A stretch of 48,485 bases of DNA from REEP01 sp964517265 (GTDB lineage: Bacteria; Pseudomonadota; Alphaproteobacteria; Rhodospirillales; Defluviicoccaceae), in contig CAZFBS010000019.1 in the NCBI GenBank assembly GCA_964517265.1, positions 1 to 48,485 on the forward strand, written 5' to 3'. The first letter of the stretch is position 1. Every line of letters starts with the position of its first letter. The notes under the pieces are model-generated. The model saw nothing but the letters and a program-made list of their open reading frames with translations, was not told the DNA's origin and did not search any database. A program made the translations under genes and the position numbers. This document shows, in pieces, positions 8,658 to 17,039 of the stretch.

Positions 8658-10022
8658 TTAAGGAATCAAGGGCGACCACGCGGGATCCGATGCATCCATC
8701 GGGGTTACGATCTCGCGAAGGTTGTGGCCGGTCAAGTCGATTGTGAACAGCCGCGAGCGCCCGCCTCCGCCGCCGGCGCGGATCGGCTCCTGGCTGAAGT
8801 ACATCAGGACCCGTCCGTTCGGCGCCCAGGTCGGCCCCTCCACATGGAATCCCTCCGTCAGCAATCGTTCGCCCGTCCCATCGGGACGCATCACGCCGAT
8901 GAAAAACCGCCCCGCCAAAATCTTGGTGAAGGCCACCAGATCGCCGCGAGGTGACCACACCGGGGTGCCGTAGCGGCCTTCGCCATAGCTGATTCGCTGC
9001 ACATTGCCACCATCGGCGTCCATCACGTAGAGCTGCTGACTGCCACCCCGGTCCGATTCGAAGACGATTCGCCGCCCGTCCGGAGCAAAGCTGGGAGAGG
9101 TGTCGATCGCCGCGGTGGTGGTCAGCCTGCGCAACTCTCGAGTCCGGGGATCGAAGGTATAGATATCGGAGTTGCCGCCTTCCGCGATGGTCATGATCAG
9201 CTGAATTCCATCAGAGGAAAAGCGCGGCGAGAACGTCATTCCGTTGAACGCGCCGACGACCTCCTGGCGGCCGCTGTCGATATTGTAAATGTAAACGCGG
9301 GGTCGGCCGCTTCGGTACGAAAGGTAGGTGATTTCCTGCAGCGTCGGTGAAAACCGCGGCGTCAGCACAAGATCGCTGCCGTCGGTGAGAAAGCGGTGAT
9401 TCTCGCCATCCTGATCCATGATGGCGAGACGCTTGATGCGCCGATCGAAGGGTCCGCTTTCGGAGACGTAAACGATTCGGGTGTCGAAATATCCTTCCTC
9501 TCCGGTCATCCGCTTGTAGATCGCGTCCGCGATGATGTGGGCGATCCGCCGCCAATTCTGCGGCTCGGTAAAGTAGGCCAGCCCCACCATTTGCTGTTCG
9601 GCGAACACATCCCACAGGCGAAATTCGACCTTCAGCCGGCCGTCCGGCAGCAACTGCGTGCGCCCGTTGACGACAGCCGGGGCGTTGATGGTCCGCCAGC
9701 CGGCGAAACTGGGGGCTGTATCGAGACCGATTTCCTGCTCGGCGAACGTGGCTGGCTCAAGCGGCTTGAACAAGCCGGAGTGGCGCAAGTCAGAGGCGAC
9801 AACGGTGGCGATGTCGCGGCCGTACTGCCGCTCGTCGTCCCGAGTCCCGCCGAAGGAAAGGATGGCGATCGGCAACGGCTCGACCACGCCTCGCGTAATG
9901 TCGATGTTGAGATCCGCCGCGGCGTCTCGAAATGAGACGGTGGCAAAGAGGACGCCAAGCAACAAGACGAGGGTTGCCCCGCGCGCCGCCGCGACAGAGG
10001 CTTTCAGAAGTATGCGCATCAT
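8658..10022 (-). CDS. tolB: Tol-Pal translocation protein TolB
   Basis: Periplasmic beta-propeller protein that cycles between Pal and TolA. The 454 residues comprise a signal peptide (MMRILLKAS then a hydrophobic stretch, cleavage near AAA-D), an N-terminal alpha/beta domain (PIAILSFGG), and a six-bladed propeller of repeated units of the form SPDGxxIxFxSDRxGxxxIYxxD (for example FAPDGRRIVFESDRGG). The reading frame stays open 90 codons further upstream into tolA, but that part is the tolA sequence read in another frame. The ATG at 10022 overlaps the tolA TGA (ATGA). A second ATG immediately follows and either could be used. Confidence 0.96.
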   Translation of the reverse strand: MMRILLKASVAAARGATLVLLLGVLFATVSFRDAAADLNIDITRGVVEPLPIAILSFGGTRDDERQYGRDIATVVASDLRHSGLFKPLEPATFAEQEIGLDTAPSFAGWRTINAPAVVNGRTQLLPDGRLKVEFRLWDVFAEQQMVGLAYFTEPQNWRRIAHIIADAIYKRMTGEEGYFDTRIVYVSESGPFDRRIKRLAIMDQDGENHRFLTDGSDLVLTPRFSPTLQEITYLSYRSGRPRVYIYNIDSGRQEVVGAFNGMTFSPRFSSDGIQLIMTIAEGGNSDIYTFDPRTRELRRLTTTAAIDTSPSFAPDGRRIVFESDRGGSQQLYVMDADGGNVQRISYGEGRYGTPVWSPRGDLVAFTKILAGRFFIGVMRPDGTGERLLTEGFHVEGPTWAPNGRVLMYFSQEPIRAGGGGGRSRLFTIDLTGHNLREIVTPMDASDPAWSPLIP

Positions 10023-11233
10023 GTTCCAAGCATATCCTTGGGATTGAACACCAACGTCATCGTTTTCCAGCGTTCGTACTTTTCCATCGGAAGCCGGAAC
10101 GGGTGACAGCGCGGGTTCAGCACTGCCCGGAGGGCACTCTCGGCCGCCGCGCGGCGAAACGCATTCCCGTGGGTGCTGGTCCCATTGACCACGATGGCGG
10201 AGCGCGGGGTCGCGTCGGGGCTCATCTCGACTCGAATGGTCACGACATGATCGCTGGAATCCCGCGCGCCGGCCGGAACGTTCCAGCATTTTTCAATCTG
10301 GCGGCGGACCTCGTCAATCTCGCTCACACTCATGGGCTGACTGGGATCGTATGTGCCGGTCGATGCCGCCGCGGAAGCCGTTGCCGCGCCGGTGCCAAGA
10401 GCCTCGCCGAGGAGCGCCTCCATCGCTGTGTCGGAAGCCTCCGGCTCTGCCGGTTTCGCATCCGTCTTCGCCGCCGCCGTAGCCGGCTTCGCCGCCGTCG
10501 ACGGTTTCTGCGTCTCGCTGGGGGAAAGGCTGCCGACGGCCTTTAGAACGGACTGGAAATCGGTTGCCGCAGCCTGCTTCGATTCAACCGCCGCCGTGGC
10601 AGGCCGGCTCTTCGCAGCAGCAGCGGGCTTGGGCGAATCGGCCTTCTGCTCCCGCGGCACCGGTTTCGGCGGCGGCGCCGGCTTCAGATTGGCCGCAGCC
10701 GTTCGGGACTCCGGCGCAGAAGCAGGCTGCGAGAGTGCCGGCTTGGACGGCTGGGGCTCGGACTTCGCCACCGGTTGCGGCTTCATCACCGGAGCAGGCG
10801 CCGAGGCCTGGGCGGCCGGCTTGACCTCTTTTTGGGGCGACCGCGTCTTGGCCGCCTCCTTTTCAACCGTCTCGGACTTCACCGTCTTGGGCTTGGGCGC
10901 CGCCGCCGACCGCGCTTGGCTTGCCGGTTTCGGCGAGGGTTGCCCCGGGGGTTGCACGGAGGGTTGCCCCGGGGGTTGCACGGAGGGTTGCACCGGGGGT
11001 TTGGAATCAACCCGGGCAGCGGGCCGAGCCGCGGGAGTCGCCGGCACCGGCTGACTCGCTGGACCCGGCGGCGGCAGATTGGTGGTTTCCGCCACGGCAA
11101 CCATCTCGACGGCGACCGAATTTGAACCCGGGACGAAATCCTTCTGCGTCATCGGGACACCGAGATAGGCTACGATCACCACCGCGAGGTGGAGGACAAG
11201 CGAGCCGACCAGGGCCTTGCGCATGGGGGTCAA
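10019..11233 (-). CDS. tolA: Inner-membrane bridge protein TolA
   Basis: Spans the periplasm and couples the TolQR motor to Pal and TolB. There is a single N-terminal TM helix (LVGSLVLHLAVVIVAYLG) with the conserved Ser/His face, then a long Pro/Ala/Lys-rich domain II (about residues 50-300), and a C-terminal domain with IEKCWNVPAG and a Cys-containing segment near NPRCHPF. Domain II is proline-rich rather than the helical K/A/E type of E. coli and contains an exact 8-residue repeat (see the repeat at 10935-11002). The start is either a TTG overlapping the tolR stop (TTGA, GAAG 4 nt upstream) or the ATG three codons later at 11224. Confidence 0.92.
   Translation of the reverse strand: MTPMRKALVGSLVLHLAVVIVAYLGVPMTQKDFVPGSNSVAVEMVAVAETTNLPPPGPASQPVPATPAARPAARVDSKPPVQPSVQPPGQPSVQPPGQPSPKPASQARSAAAPKPKTVKSETVEKEAAKTRSPQKEVKPAAQASAPAPVMKPQPVAKSEPQPSKPALSQPASAPESRTAAANLKPAPPPKPVPREQKADSPKPAAAAKSRPATAAVESKQAAATDFQSVLKAVGSLSPSETQKPSTAAKPATAAAKTDAKPAEPEASDTAMEALLGEALGTGAATASAAASTGTYDPSQPMSVSEIDEVRRQIEKCWNVPAGARDSSDHVVTIRVEMSPDATPRSAIVVNGTSTHGNAFRRAAAESALRAVLNPRCHPFRLPMEKYERWKTMTLVFNPKDMLGT
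10935..11002. repeat. 24-bp tandem repeat inside tolA
   Basis: Two exact 24-bp units (10935-10958 and 10959-10982) are followed by a 20-bp partial third unit with one mismatch (10983-11002). The repeat is in frame and encodes VQPPGQPS-type octapeptides in the proline-rich linker of TolA. Being a multiple of 3, copy changes would alter linker length without a frameshift. Confidence 0.9.
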
Positions 11234-11721
11234 CGTGCTTCGACTTTCTTGTCAGCGGCCCGATTACCGGCGGCCGACTCCGCACCCACGCGCGGATCGG
11301 TAATCAGCGCCACCTTGCGGTAACCGGCGGCGTTGATCGCGCCGACCACCTGCATGACGCGCCCGTAATCGATTGCCCGGTCCCCGCGGACGAAAATCCG
11401 CAGGTCATGGTTCTGTTTGCTCACAACCGCAAGCCGGTCCGCCAGCGTTTCCAAAGTGACTTCCGTATCCTGAACGAAAATCGCACCTTGCGCGTTGACG
11501 CTGACCGCCAGCGGTTCGTCCTCGCCCTTGATCGCCGCCGAGCTCGTCTCGGGAAGATCAACCTCGACGCCGCTGGTCAAGAGCGGCGCCGTCACCATGA
11601 AGATGATCAGGAGAACCAGCATCACGTCGACCATCGGCGTGACATTGATCTCGCTCATCGCGTGGGCTCGCCTGCGGCCGCCGCGCCGCCACCGCTCGCT
11701 GCGATCGAGAAGAACCGGCAT
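11230..11721 (-). CDS. tolR: Tol-Pal system protein TolR
   Basis: ExbD/TolR-family subunit of the proton-driven TolQR motor. The true start is the ATG at 11721 (163 residues), 5 bp after the tolQ stop. The frame is open further upstream only because it shadows tolQ. After a basic N-terminus comes SEINVTPMVDVMLVLLIIFMV, the single TM helix with the proton-carrying Asp (VDVMLVLL), then a periplasmic domain. GAAG and AGAAGGG lie within 15 nt of the start. tolQ-tolR-tolA-tolB are tightly coupled. Confidence 0.96.
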   Translation of the reverse strand: MPVLLDRSERWRRGGRRRAHAMSEINVTPMVDVMLVLLIIFMVTAPLLTSGVEVDLPETSSAAIKGEDEPLAVSVNAQGAIFVQDTEVTLETLADRLAVVSKQNHDLRIFVRGDRAIDYGRVMQVVGAINAAGYRKVALITDPRVGAESAAGNRAADKKVEAR

Positions 11722-11726
11722 GGTCT

Positions 11727-12455
11727 TCAGCCCTTCTCGTTCTGCCGCGCCAGGATCGCCAGAAACTCCCCGGCGAAACCGTCCAGCCGGCCGGAGTAGC
11801 GATCGAGGTCGCGAGACAACTTGTTGTAGGCGAGAACCGCGGGGATCGCCGCCAGCAGACCGAGTGCAGTGGCGAACAAGGCTTCCGCGATCCCGGGCGC
11901 GACAACGACAAGGCTCGTGTTCTTGGTCATTCCGATTGCCTGGAAGCTGTTCATGATCCCCCACACGGTGCCGAACAGGCCGACGAACGGCGCTGTCGAG
12001 CCGGTCGACGCGAGAAACGTCATGTTGCGTTCGATGCGCCCCATTTCCCGCGCCACCGTCAACTGCATCACTCGGTCCACCCGATGTTCGACGCTGGTGG
12101 GCGGCTCGAACGCTTCCGGCGACTGCCGACCGACGATTCGCCGCCATTCCCGCATCGCTGCGACGAACACTGCCGCCATCGGGTCGCGCGGCCGGTCGGC
12201 GATCCGGTCGTAGAGATCGTCGAGAGACCCGCCGGACCAAAACGAATCTTCGAAGTCCGAAGCGAGACCGTTCAGCCGGCGCAAGCTGAAGGCCTTCTCG
12301 AAAATGATCGCCCAGCACCAGATGCTTGCCAGCACCAGTAGAACGATGACCGACTTGACGACGAGGTCGGCGCGCATGAACAAGGACCAGATCGACATGT
12401 CGGTCGCGGCAAGCGAACCGCCGAGACTGACCGTCTCGATTACATTGCTTTCCAT
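11727..12455 (-). CDS. tolQ: Tol-Pal system protein TolQ
   Basis: MotA/TolQ/ExbB-family channel subunit. The 242 residues show three TM segments: about 32-52 (VVKSVIVLLVLASIWCWAII), about 148-172 (around STAPFVGLFGTVWGIMNSF) and about 185-207 (GIAEALFATALGLLAAIPAV). The signature TAPFVGLFGTVWGI and the Thr/Glu positions of the ion path are present. Its ATG directly abuts the ybgC TAG, so translation is probably coupled. With TolR it energises outer-membrane constriction at division. Confidence 0.97.
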   Translation of the reverse strand: MESNVIETVSLGGSLAATDMSIWSLFMRADLVVKSVIVLLVLASIWCWAIIFEKAFSLRRLNGLASDFEDSFWSGGSLDDLYDRIADRPRDPMAAVFVAAMREWRRIVGRQSPEAFEPPTSVEHRVDRVMQLTVAREMGRIERNMTFLASTGSTAPFVGLFGTVWGIMNSFQAIGMTKNTSLVVVAPGIAEALFATALGLLAAIPAVLAYNKLSRDLDRYSGRLDGFAGEFLAILARQNEKG

Positions 12456-12929
12456 CTATCCGGACAGCCTGTCCTGTTGCCAAAGAGTCTCAAGAGAGAG
12501 TCGCAGCGCCGGCGGAAGACGGCGGGGGCGGCCGGCAGCCGAGACGCAGGCCAGCCCGAGACGAAGCGTCACCAAGTCTTCTCCCAGCCGCTTGATATCC
12601 TGGACCAGATCGAGCACGGCGCCGCGCAGGGCGATCAGGCGCGTGTGAACCTCCAAGAGATCATCAAGGCGGGCAGGCTTGATGAATTCCGCCGCGCAGC
12701 GACGGACCACGAATGCGCACCTCTCATCGTCAAGCCCCTGCGAATGCATGAACCCCACCCCCCGGAGCATCTCTGTACGCGCGCGTTCCGCGAACTTCAA
12801 ATAGTTTGCATAATAAACGATACCCATGGCGTCGGTGTCTTCAAAATATACGCGTATGGGGAACAGATGCACACCCTTTTCGTGCACTGCTCGTGTCGCC
12901 CCCACGCTACCGCCATTATCGTCATTCAT
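12456..12929 (-). CDS. ybgC: Acyl-CoA thioesterase YbgC
   Basis: Hotdog-fold thioesterase at the head of tol-pal operons. The conserved active-site segment VYFEDTDAMGIVYYANYLKFAERARTE is present (shown here to position it at about residues 27-53), with the catalytic Asp in EDTD. About 157 residues from the ATG at 12929; a GTG one codon upstream is also possible. Either start overlaps the end of ruvB by a few bases. It acts on acyl-CoA or acyl-ACP in the cytoplasm, and its exact link to the Tol system is not established. Confidence 0.93.
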   Translation of the reverse strand: MNDDNGGSVGATRAVHEKGVHLFPIRVYFEDTDAMGIVYYANYLKFAERARTEMLRGVGFMHSQGLDDERCAFVVRRCAAEFIKPARLDDLLEVHTRLIALRGAVLDLVQDIKRLGEDLVTLRLGLACVSAAGRPRRLPPALRLSLETLWQQDRLSG

Positions 12930-14025
12930 CACCGACCGGGATCTCCAGTTGAACCGGAACCTCGCGCGCCGGCAGGCCGAGATGGCGGTAGCCGGCGGGA
13001 GCCATCATCCGCCCGCGCGGGGTTCTCATCACCATCCCCTGCTGCATCAAAAACGGCTCAATCACCTCTTCGATCGTGTCGCGCTGTTCGTCCATTGCCG
13101 CCGCCAGCGTTTCGACCCCAACCGGACCGCCACCATAATGTTCGACGATGCAGCGCAAATAGCGCCGGTCCATGACGTCAAGCCCCCGCGAATCAATTTC
13201 GAGGCGGTTGAGTGCACCGTCGGCCCCGGCGGCGTCAACGGAGGGGAGGCCGTCCACCGCCGCAAAGTCGCGCACCCGGCGCAGCAGGCGTACTGCCACC
13301 CGGGGGGTGCCGCGGGACCGGCGGGCGACCTCCGCCGCGCCGTCGGAGGTGACGGCAAGACCAAGCAGGTTCGCGCCGCGCGCGATGATTCGCTGCAGGT
13401 CCGCCTCGTCGTAAAGTTGGAGACGCAACGGAATGCCGAACCGCTCGCGCAGCGGCCGCGTGATCAGGCCCGCCCGAGTGGTCGCACCGACCAACGTGAA
13501 AGGCGCGAGATCAAGGCGAATCGAGCGTGCGGCAGGCCCTTCGCCGATGACGAGGTCGAGCTTGAAATCCTCCATCGCCGGATAAAGAATTTCTTCGACC
13601 ACAGGGGACAGGCGATGGATCTCGTCGATGAACAGAACGTCGCGAGGCTGCAGATTCGTCAGGATCGCCGCCAGATCGCCCGGCCTCGCCAGCACCGGCC
13701 CGGAGGTCGCGCGGAAGCCGACGCCGAGTTCGTGGGCGACGATTTGGGCCAGGGTCGTCTTGCCCAGTCCGGGGGGCCCGTGAAAAAGCACATGGTCGAG
13801 GGCTTCCCGCCGCTGCCGGGCGGCAGCGATGAACACACTGAGGTTCTTGCGCACTGGCCGTTGCCCGATGAACGCATCGAGCGTCGTAGGCCGAAGGCTC
13901 TCGTCGGCGGACTCCTGCCCGTCACCCTTGTCCTCCTCGATGCGAGCAGCCGCGATGATCCGATCCGGGTGCTTTTCGGAAGGATCGTCAGAAGGATGAC
14001 GCCGATTGCCGGGCCCCTCGCTCAA
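12922..14025 (-). CDS. ruvB: Holliday junction branch-migration ATPase RuvB
   Basis: AAA+ motor that drives branch migration with RuvA. Walker A GPPGLGKT is at residues 83-90, Walker B DEIH at 134-137, sensor 1 is near GATTRAG, the arginine finger is in PLRERFG, and a C-terminal winged helix ends GYRHLG. The 367 residues include an acidic, polar N-terminal extension about 20 residues longer than usual. The start is a TTG overlapping the ruvA stop (TTGA), with a strong AAGGAGAAA 7 nt upstream, which makes the extension credible. Confidence 0.97.
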   Translation of the reverse strand: MSEGPGNRRHPSDDPSEKHPDRIIAAARIEEDKGDGQESADESLRPTTLDAFIGQRPVRKNLSVFIAAARQRREALDHVLFHGPPGLGKTTLAQIVAHELGVGFRATSGPVLARPGDLAAILTNLQPRDVLFIDEIHRLSPVVEEILYPAMEDFKLDLVIGEGPAARSIRLDLAPFTLVGATTRAGLITRPLRERFGIPLRLQLYDEADLQRIIARGANLLGLAVTSDGAAEVARRSRGTPRVAVRLLRRVRDFAAVDGLPSVDAAGADGALNRLEIDSRGLDVMDRRYLRCIVEHYGGGPVGVETLAAAMDEQRDTIEEVIEPFLMQQGMVMRTPRGRMMAPAGYRHLGLPAREVPVQLEIPVGDE

Positions 14026-14642
14026 GGCACTTTCTCCTTCGGTGCCAGAATCGCCAGCCCCTCGCGAATCATGCCCTCAAGGCTTGCATCGGCGCCGAGA
14101 CGGCCGGCCACCTCGGTGATTGCGGCGATCGCTTCGTGAGGTCGGAATCCCAGCTGAATCAGTGCGGTCACCGCATCACCGCGCTCGCCGCCAGCCACCG
14201 CACCGGCGGGAGATGCGGGCGCCGCGGGTGCCGCCGCCGTCATCGGCAGTGCCTTCTCCTTCAACTCGCTGATGATTCGGCCGGCGAGACGGGGTCCGAC
14301 GCCGGGCGCCATGGTGATCGCGCTTCGATTGCCGGCTGCAATCGCCAGCGACAACTCGTCCGGCGCCAGTACCGACAGCACCGCGAGAGCCGCCTTGGCG
14401 CCGACCGCCTGAACGGTGTTCAAAAGCCGGAACCATTCGCGCTCGGTGGCATCGGCGAAGCCATAAAGGTGAATGGCGTCTTCCCGCATCAATGTCTCGA
14501 CCCAAAGCCGGGCCGGCGCTCCGGCGGAAACGCGCGCCAGCGTGCGCCCCGAGCAGAACACCAGATAGCCGACCCCGCCCACGTCGACAATCGCCCAGCC
14601 ATCTCCGGTCGAGTCGATGGTCCCGGTCAGTTTCGCGATCAT
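14022..14642 (-). CDS. ruvA: Holliday junction DNA helicase subunit RuvA
   Basis: Binds four-way junctions and loads RuvB. The ATG at 14642 (GAAGG 5 nt upstream) gives MIAKLTGTID and 206 residues, the normal size. The N-terminal OB fold (residues 1-65) is followed by two helix-hairpin-helix motifs (around VQAVGAKAAL and MAPGVGPRLAGRI), an Ala/Pro-rich linker, and a C-terminal three-helix RuvB-binding domain (LIQLGFRPHEAIAAI). It sits 13 bp after ruvC and overlaps ruvB. Confidence 0.97.
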   Translation of the reverse strand: MIAKLTGTIDSTGDGWAIVDVGGVGYLVFCSGRTLARVSAGAPARLWVETLMREDAIHLYGFADATEREWFRLLNTVQAVGAKAALAVLSVLAPDELSLAIAAGNRSAITMAPGVGPRLAGRIISELKEKALPMTAAAPAAPASPAGAVAGGERGDAVTALIQLGFRPHEAIAAITEVAGRLGADASLEGMIREGLAILAPKEKVP

Positions 14643-14655
14643 GGTACCTTCGTAC

Positions 14656-15153
14656 TCATCCGGGGAGCCCGCCGATGCGGCGGGCGGTATCGCAGTGATG
14701 TGCATGACAGATCGCGACGGCAAGAGCATCGGCCGCGTCCGCCGTCGCGATCGTCGCGCCCGGCAGCAGAATCCGCACCATCATCTGGACCTGTTCCTTG
14801 GCGGCATGGCCCGTTCCGACCACGGTCTTCTTGACCAGATTCGGAAGATACTCGACCACCGGAATACCAGCGCGGGCCGGCACCAGCAATGCGATCCCCC
14901 GGGCCTGACCTAACTTCAAGGTCGATACCGCATTCCTGTTGACGAACGTTTCTTCGACAGCCGCTTCCGCCGGGCTGTAGATTCGAATCAACTGGGCGAG
15001 GCCATCGGCAAGCTGGACAAGCCGCTGAGCCAACGGCAGCCCGCCATCGGTTCGGACCACGCCGTCCGCGACATGCCGCAGCCGACCGGTTTCCCATTCG
15101 ATGACGCCCCAACCGGTGGCGCGCAGGCCCGGATCGAACCCGATCAGGCGCAT
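14656..15153 (-). CDS. ruvC: Crossover junction endodeoxyribonuclease RuvC
   Basis: Holliday junction resolvase with an RNase H fold. The ATG at 15153 (GGAGA 6 nt upstream) gives 165 residues. The four acidic catalytic residues are visible: Asp7 in GFDPGLRATGWG, Glu67 in AVEETFVNRN, and Asp139 and Asp142 in TADAADALAVAICHAH. The frame is open 14 codons further upstream, but these residues are not conserved. It is first of the ruvCAB unit, 85 bp downstream of yebC, as in most proteobacteria. Confidence 0.97.
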   Translation of the reverse strand: MRLIGFDPGLRATGWGVIEWETGRLRHVADGVVRTDGGLPLAQRLVQLADGLAQLIRIYSPAEAAVEETFVNRNAVSTLKLGQARGIALLVPARAGIPVVEYLPNLVKKTVVGTGHAAKEQVQMMVRILLPGATIATADAADALAVAICHAHHCDTARRIGGLPG

Positions 15154-15238
15154 CGGGTCTCCGTTGCCGTTCGAAGGCTCCGGCAATCGCGGCAAAAGCG
15201 CATGATGGGACGCATGATGGTCATGCCGGCAATCGCGC

Positions 15239-15988
15239 TCACGCGCTCAGGCGCTCCAAAACCTCATCGGAAACTTCGTAATTCGCCATCACCCGCTGCA
15301 CATCGTCGTTGTCGTCGAGCGCCGCCAGCAGCTTGAACAGCGTCTCCGCCTGGCCCTCGTCGATGGTGATGGAAACATTCGGCTTCCAGTCCAGCCGGGC
15401 GGCGTCGGCAGGGCCGAACCGCTGCTCAAGAACGTCACGAACATGACTGACCTCATCGGGGGCACAGGTGATCTCGTGGCCCGCGTCTCCAGACACGACG
15501 TCTTCGGCACCGGCCTCCAGCGCCGCCTCGAACATCGCGTCGGCACCGGCCACGTTCGCCTGATAATGAATGAGGCCAATCCGATCGAACATGAAGCTGA
15601 CGCTGCCGCTCTCGCCCAACGAGCCGCCATGCTTGTTGAAAGCGGCCCGCACCTCGCTTGCGGTCCGATTGCGATTGTCGGTCAACGCCTCAACGATGAC
15701 CGCAACGCCGCCGGGGCCATAGCCTTCATAGCGGACTTCCTCATAGCTATCGCCCCCCTCCTCGCCGGCACCGCGCCGAATCGCCCGCTCCATGGTATCT
15801 TTCGGCATGTTCGCCGCCCTCGCGGCGACGATGGCGCTGCGCAGCCGGGAGTTGGCTTCCGGATCCGGCAATCCCGAGCGCGCCGCGACGGTCAACTCGC
15901 GGATCAGCTTGGTAAAAACCTTTCCGCGCTTGGCGTCCTGAGCGCCCTTGCGATACATGATGTTCTTGAACTGGGAATGCCCGGCCAT
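15239..15988 (-). CDS. YebC/PmpR-family transcriptional regulator / translation factor
   Basis: The 249-residue protein starts MAGHSQFKNIMYRKGAQD, the hallmark of the YebC/TACO1 family. The middle has the GYGPGGVAVIVE segment and the C-terminus the ferredoxin-like domain of the family. Members act as DNA-binding regulators (PmpR, YebC) and, in newer work, relieve ribosome stalling at proline-rich stretches. Position upstream of ruvCAB is conserved. It is the first gene of the minus-strand run, and the 153 bp upstream (15989-16141) must hold a promoter, although I see no convincing -35/-10 pair. Confidence 0.92.
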   Translation of the reverse strand: MAGHSQFKNIMYRKGAQDAKRGKVFTKLIRELTVAARSGLPDPEANSRLRSAIVAARAANMPKDTMERAIRRGAGEEGGDSYEEVRYEGYGPGGVAVIVEALTDNRNRTASEVRAAFNKHGGSLGESGSVSFMFDRIGLIHYQANVAGADAMFEAALEAGAEDVVSGDAGHEITCAPDEVSHVRDVLEQRFGPADAARLDWKPNVSITIDEGQAETLFKLLAALDDNDDVQRVMANYEVSDEVLERLSA

Positions 15989-16141
15989 GACGTTCGGTTC
16001 ATCTGCCTTCTGAAGATGCGGTCGCGTACGAAAAACAATTTCCTACCACATCTTGGGCATCAGCGCACGCCTACGCTGGAAGGCGCGGCCGGAACAACAA
16101 TCGCGGTGGCACAGCTGGCGCAGGCGCCGCAAGAGATCGCG

Positions 16142-16957
16142 TCATGAAAAAGGCCACTGTTCGGCGAGCTGGCCGCCGAGCCGGACCGGTTCGATCCGCC
16201 GGGCCAAGCCAGTTTCCTCGTCGGTCTCCAGATAGACGGCACACAAGGTCGCTTCGCCGCCGGCAGGCGCCAGTCGGCCACCGGGGACTTTCTTCACGAA
16301 CCGATTGACGGCTTCCGCCTTCTCCATCCCGATCACCGAATCGTAGTCGCCGCACATCCCGATGTCGGTGATATAGGCAGTTCCACCCGGCAAAATCCGG
16401 GCATCGGCGGTCGGCACATGGGTATGGGTGCCGGCCACCAAGGAGACCCGGCCGTCGAGGACAACACCCAGCGAGGCCTTCTCGCTGGTGGCCTCGGCAT
16501 GGACATCGGCAATGATGCAGTGGACCGACTGACCAAGCCGGTGATTGCGAAGGGCGCGGTCGGCGGCGGCGAAGGGATCATCGAGCGGGTCCATGAACAG
16601 CCGGCCCATCACCTGAAGAACCATGATGCTCCTGCCGTTGGCGGTGGGATAGACGGCGGCCCCCCAGCCGGGTGTTCCCTCCGGATAATTCAAGGGCCGC
16701 AGCAGACGCACGTCCTGACTGATGAATTCGATAATCTCGCGGCGATCCCAGCTGTGGTTTCCCCCGGTAATGACATCGACGCCAGCAGCGAAGAAGGACT
16801 GGCAGATCTCCTCGGTGATGCCGAAGCCGTGCGCGGCGTTCTCTCCGTTGACGATCACGGCATCCAGATCGAGCTTGCGCCGCAACTCCGGCACGCGATC
16901 GCAAATGGCCTGGCGGCCGGACTGGCCGACGACATCCCCGCAAAAGAGAATTTTCAC
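16142..16957 (-). CDS. YmdB-type metallophosphoesterase (TIGR00282 family)
   Basis: The 271-residue calcineurin-like phosphoesterase has metal ligands in order: FCGDVVG (residues 5-11), NGENAAHG, GNHSWDRREI, DVHAEATSEK and GTHTHVPTADARI. This is the dimetal site of the family that includes B. subtilis YmdB, which hydrolyses 2',3'-cyclic nucleotides and affects biofilm and motility choices. The role in alphaproteobacteria is not established. It lies 82 bp downstream of fau, in the same direction, a conserved neighbourhood. Confidence 0.9.
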   Translation of the reverse strand: MKILFCGDVVGQSGRQAICDRVPELRRKLDLDAVIVNGENAAHGFGITEEICQSFFAAGVDVITGGNHSWDRREIIEFISQDVRLLRPLNYPEGTPGWGAAVYPTANGRSIMVLQVMGRLFMDPLDDPFAAADRALRNHRLGQSVHCIIADVHAEATSEKASLGVVLDGRVSLVAGTHTHVPTADARILPGGTAYITDIGMCGDYDSVIGMEKAEAVNRFVKKVPGGRLAPAGGEATLCAVYLETDEETGLARRIEPVRLGGQLAEQWPFS

Positions 16958-17039
16958 GACTGTTCGTTCCTGGAAACGGGTTTGCTGTGCGCTTGCGTCA
17001 CTGGCGCTCCTTCGATCCCAACGGGGCGGGTGCGCCGCA

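Noticed and set aside
10353..11054. Ala/Gly-rich open frame antisense to tolA
   Set aside because: It arises from the repetitive Pro/Ala codons of TolA read on the other strand; no SD and no family.
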